Positions 5,798 through 6,945 of a DNA stretch of 6,945 bases are shown piece by piece. The notes beneath the pieces are model-generated. The model searched no databases. It worked only from the letters and a program-made list of their open reading frames with translations, and was not told where the DNA came from. How positions within the stretch are numbered: position 1 is the first letter of the stretch; every line of letters starts with the position of its first letter. The translations under genes were made by a program, and so were the position numbers. This DNA comes from Flavobacteriales bacterium CG18_big_fil_WC_8_21_14_2_50_32_9 (GTDB taxonomy: Bacteria; Bacteroidota; Bacteroidia; Flavobacteriales_E; Vicingaceae): assembly GCA_002770955.1 (NCBI GenBank), contig PCUH01000134.1, positions 1 through 6,945 of the forward strand, written 5' to 3'.

Positions 5798-6931
5798 ATG
5801 AAAATTGAAATGGTTGATTTAAAAAACCAGTACCTTCCTATAAAATCAGAAATAGATAACGCAATTCAACGTGTTATTGATTCTACTAATTTTATTAATG
5901 GAGAGGAAGTTAAACTGTTTCAACAAGAATTAGCAACTTATTTAGGTGTAAAACACGTAATTCCTTGTGCAAATGGTACAGATGCACTTCAAATTGCACT
6001 GATGGCATTAGGCTTAAAGTCGGGAGATGAAATTATTACTTCTGATTTTACTTTTGCCGCAACCGTTGAAGTTGTTGGACTTTTGCAATTAAAAGTGGTC
6101 TTGGTTGATGTTGATGCTGATACATTTTGCATTGATACAGAAAAATTAAAAAAAGCAATTACTCCAAAAACTAAAGTGATTATTCCTGTTCATTTATTTG
6201 GGCAATGTGCCAATATGGAAGAGATTATGTTAATTGCTCTTGAAAACAATATTTTCGTTATTGAAGATACGGCACAGGCAATTGGAGCAACTTACACCTT
6301 TAATAATGGAAAAAAATTCAAAGCAGGTACAATTGGCAAGATAGGAACAACATCATTTTTTCCTTCTAAAAATTTAGGCTGTTATGGAGATGGAGGAGCG
6401 TTGTTTACCAATGATGATAACATTGCCGAAATTTGTCGTTCCATAGTAAATCATGGAATGAAAGTGCGCTATTATTATGATAGAATTGGTGTAAACTCTA
6501 GGTTAGATTCAATTCAAGCAGCAATTCTGCGAGTTAAATTGCCATTATTGGATAGCTACGCAGCAGCAAGAAACGCAGCAGCCAGTTATTATGATACTGC
6601 TTTTGCCAATCATCCAAAACTAAAAACACCTTTTAGAGACAAAAAGTCATCTCATGTTTTTCATCAATACACCCTTGTTGGTTGTGGAATTAACAACTTT
6701 GAAATCCAAAAAAAACTTCAAGAAAAAGATATTCCTTGCATGATTTATTATCCAGTTCCTTTACACACACAAGAAGCCTACAGAACAACAGAAATGAAGG
6801 AAGAAAATTTTGAAACAACCAATGCCCTTTGTAAATCTGTATTTTCCCTACCAATGCATACAGAATTGACAGAAGAACAGTTGAAATATATAACCATTAC
6901 GTTATTAAAAGTTGTGGATAAAGTTAGTTAA
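5798..6931 (+). CDS. DegT/DnrJ/EryC1-family sugar aminotransferase, WbpE/PorR-like
   Basis: This is a PLP-dependent enzyme of fold type I that transfers an amino group, usually from glutamate, to a keto-sugar nucleotide. The landmarks are present: the GTDA phosphate-binding turn (60-63), EDTAQA with Asp157 for the pyridine nitrogen (156-161), and the Schiff-base Lys191 in FFPSKNLGCYGDGGA (187-201). Also present are NHG (218-220), RLDSIQAA (235-242), and HQYT (289-292). The N-terminal VDLKNQY (6-12) and the PSKNLGCYGDGGA loop resemble WbpE (UDP-3-keto-2-acetamido-uronic acid aminotransferase) and the Porphyromonas homologue PorR more than the perosamine or dTDP-sugar members. The exact substrate cannot be proved here. 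The 377-residue length is normal and both ends are intact. The gene is divergent from the T9SS cargo gene and ends 14 bases before the window edge, so any downstream sugar-pathway partners are not visible. The ATG at 5798 starts directly at the conserved N-terminus. Confidence 0.92.
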   Translation: MKIEMVDLKNQYLPIKSEIDNAIQRVIDSTNFINGEEVKLFQQELATYLGVKHVIPCANGTDALQIALMALGLKSGDEIITSDFTFAATVEVVGLLQLKVVLVDVDADTFCIDTEKLKKAITPKTKVIIPVHLFGQCANMEEIMLIALENNIFVIEDTAQAIGATYTFNNGKKFKAGTIGKIGTTSFFPSKNLGCYGDGGALFTNDDNIAEICRSIVNHGMKVRYYYDRIGVNSRLDSIQAAILRVKLPLLDSYAAARNAAASYYDTAFANHPKLKTPFRDKKSSHVFHQYTLVGCGINNFEIQKKLQEKDIPCMIYYPVPLHTQEAYRTTEMKEENFETTNALCKSVFSLPMHTELTEEQLKYITITLLKVVDKVS

Positions 6932-6945
6932 TATAAGCAATTTTA

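Overview
The window comes from an AT-rich Bacteroidota genome, most likely a member of the Flavobacteriales or a close relative. The strongest evidence is an 890-residue secreted protein with the SHIVGG N-terminal domain, PKD-like repeats and a C-terminal type B sorting domain of the type IX secretion system (T9SS); this architecture is typical of that phylum. Starts lack Shine-Dalgarno sequences and are preceded by A-rich leaders. Two genes have exact matches to the Bacteroidota -7 box TAnnTTTG. Both features fit the same assignment.

Layout, left to right. (1) 1-403, minus strand: the N-terminal 134 codons of an unrecognised small lipoprotein that runs off the left edge. (2) 404-594: a divergent intergenic region with no promoter I can defend. 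(3) 595-2367, plus: an AMP-forming long-chain acyl-CoA synthetase. (4) 2431-2835, plus: a 134-residue protein related to the bacterial eRF1/Pelota-like 'translational machinery' family. It has its own good promoter, which contains a 7-bp inverted repeat. (5) 2836-2940: a convergent intergenic region holding a GC-richer nested palindrome. (6) 2941-5613, minus: the T9SS type B cargo protein. (7) 5614-5797: a very AT-rich divergent region with a 13-bp inverted repeat touching the next promoter. (8) 5798-6931, plus: a DegT/DnrJ/EryC1-family sugar aminotransferase resembling WbpE and PorR.

There is no obvious operon. The genes point in alternating directions, and the one same-strand pair (acyl-CoA synthetase and eRF1-like protein) is split by a promoter. 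The most plausible functional link is between the last two genes. WbpE/PorR-type aminotransferases make the diamino-uronic-acid sugar that Porphyromonas uses to anchor T9SS cargo, and here one lies divergent from a T9SS cargo gene. That link is inference.

I see no mobile element, CRISPR array, tRNA, rRNA or defence system. Most of the window is ordinary accessory-to-core Bacteroidota sequence. The points most worth a second look are the eRF1-like protein and its promoter palindrome, the nested palindrome at 2860-2929, and the two-domain duplication inside the T9SS cargo protein.
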